From: Dehalococcoidia bacterium
Lineage (GTDB): Bacteria; Chloroflexota; Dehalococcoidia; Dehalococcoidales; E44-bin46
NCBI GenBank assembly: GCA_030634425.1
Contig: DAOWAU010000038.1
Location: 1 to 6,715 of the forward strand
Length of the DNA: 6,715 nucleotides
Reading direction: 5' to 3'
Shown here: in pieces, positions 6,381-6,715 of the stretch
Layout of the letters: the number at the start of each line of letters is the position of its first letter
How positions within the stretch are numbered: the stretch's first letter is position 1
Position numbers and translations under genes: made by a program
The notes under the pieces: generated by a model
The model's input: the letters and a program-made list of their open reading frames with translations, nothing else
What the model was told of the DNA's origin: nothing
Database searches by the model: none

Positions 6381-6401
6381 ACAAGCACCCCCCCCAAACA
6401 A
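6373..6401 (-). promoter_or_regulatory. Promoter candidate for recA
   Basis: On the - strand TTGTTT (6401-6396) and TATCAT (6378-6373) are 17 bp apart, the optimal spacing, each with moderate fit to sigma-70 hexamers. The spacer begins with eight consecutive Gs. Transcription would begin near 6366, only about 7 nt before the ATG. That agrees with the missing ribosome site and suggests a nearly leaderless mRNA. Confidence 0.45.
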
Positions 6402-6450
6402 GTGAAATAACTGAGTACCGAGCAACCTCACCCTCGACCCCTTTCGGTCA

Positions 6451-6715
6451 TTATTGGGTTGGTTGCCAGTCCCGTTCGCTGTAGAAACCCAGACCAAAGA
6501 ACCCCGGACCTATATGCGTCCCCAGCACCGGTCCGAGCTCGATAAGCCCAACCTCGGCGCAGTTGAAATGGGTTTGAACCTCCTCCTTCAGCACCAAAAC
6601 TGGCTTAAGAGAGTGGGTGTGAACTACTATGACATGAATGAGGGCACTTCCTTTCATCCGCTCCTTCATAAGCCCCAGGATATGTTGTATAGCTTTACGG
6701 GTGGTTCTCTCCTTG
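6451..6715 (-). CDS. DegV family protein, C-terminal part (cut by window edge)
   Basis: About 88 C-terminal residues are present. The reading frame stays open to the right edge (upstream residues ERTTRKAIQHILGLMKERM), so the Met at 6669 is internal and the true start lies outside the window. The ending, with HFNCAEVGLIELGPVLGTHIGPGFFGLGFY, is the hallmark C-terminus of the DegV/FakB family. These proteins bind a fatty acid so that a kinase subunit (FakA) can phosphorylate it for phospholipid synthesis. The N-terminal lipid-pocket domain cannot be examined. The gene is 91 bp upstream of recA on the same strand. No strong terminator is visible in the gap, so some readthrough into recA is possible. 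Confidence 0.9.
   Translation of the reverse strand, partial: KERTTRKAIQHILGLMKERMKGSALIHVIVVHTHSLKPVLVLKEEVQTHFNCAEVGLIELGPVLGTHIGPGFFGLGFYSERDWQPTQ

Noticed and set aside
6428..6450. Possible terminator after the DegV gene (GACC/GGTC stem at about 6435-6450)
   Set aside because: The stem is only about 4 bp and no T-run follows on the - strand.
6451..6669. A separate 72-residue small protein starting at 6669
   Set aside because: The frame is open upstream to the window edge with DegV-like sequence, so this is the end of a larger gene.

Overview
The window is a compact bacterial housekeeping segment with seven complete genes and one gene cut by the right edge. Base composition looks close to even GC/AT (estimated by eye). 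No mobile element, CRISPR array, tRNA or rRNA was seen. The protein sequences and the order recA-recX-rny-ymdB-PHP suggest a Chloroflexota bacterium, most likely of the Dehalococcoidia. That placement rests on family resemblance and was not tested by a search. recA, rny and ymdB also lie near each other in Bacillus subtilis, so this looks like an old conserved neighbourhood and not an accessory island.

Layout. On the + strand, 32-811 encodes a sirtuin (Sir2/CobB family). Everything else is on the - strand. Reading in transcription order from the right edge: the C-terminal part of a DegV-family fatty-acid-binding protein (6451-6715); recA (5346-6359); recX (4620-5249, with an upstream ATG at 5276 judged less likely); rny, encoding RNase Y (2980-4536); a YmdB-type metallophosphoesterase (2203-2970, GTG start); and a PHP-domain phosphoesterase of the RNase AM/YciV type (1358-2200, GTG start). 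The rny-ymdB-PHP genes are packed with 9-bp and 2-bp gaps. The run ends in a convincing intrinsic terminator at 1345-1385 whose left arm lies inside the last PHP codons. Beyond it is a small zinc-finger/membrane protein of unknown function (818-1300), convergent with the sirtuin gene and only 6 bp from it.

How the genes work together. RecA and RecX form the usual recombinase/modulator pair, separated by an 11-bp hairpin that could set recX output below recA. RNase Y (endonuclease), YmdB (phosphodiesterase that affects RNA-dependent behaviour in Bacillus) and a PHP enzyme whose relatives degrade RNA 5'-to-3' or dephosphorylate short nucleotides look like an RNA-turnover unit. The most notable non-coding signal is a perfect 8-bp inverted repeat (6352-6380). 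It covers the recA start codon and the predicted -10 box, and is centred on the predicted transcription start. It is a candidate damage-response operator or start-codon-masking hairpin. I see no evidence of a wholly new system here; the interest lies in regulation and in the zinc-finger membrane protein.
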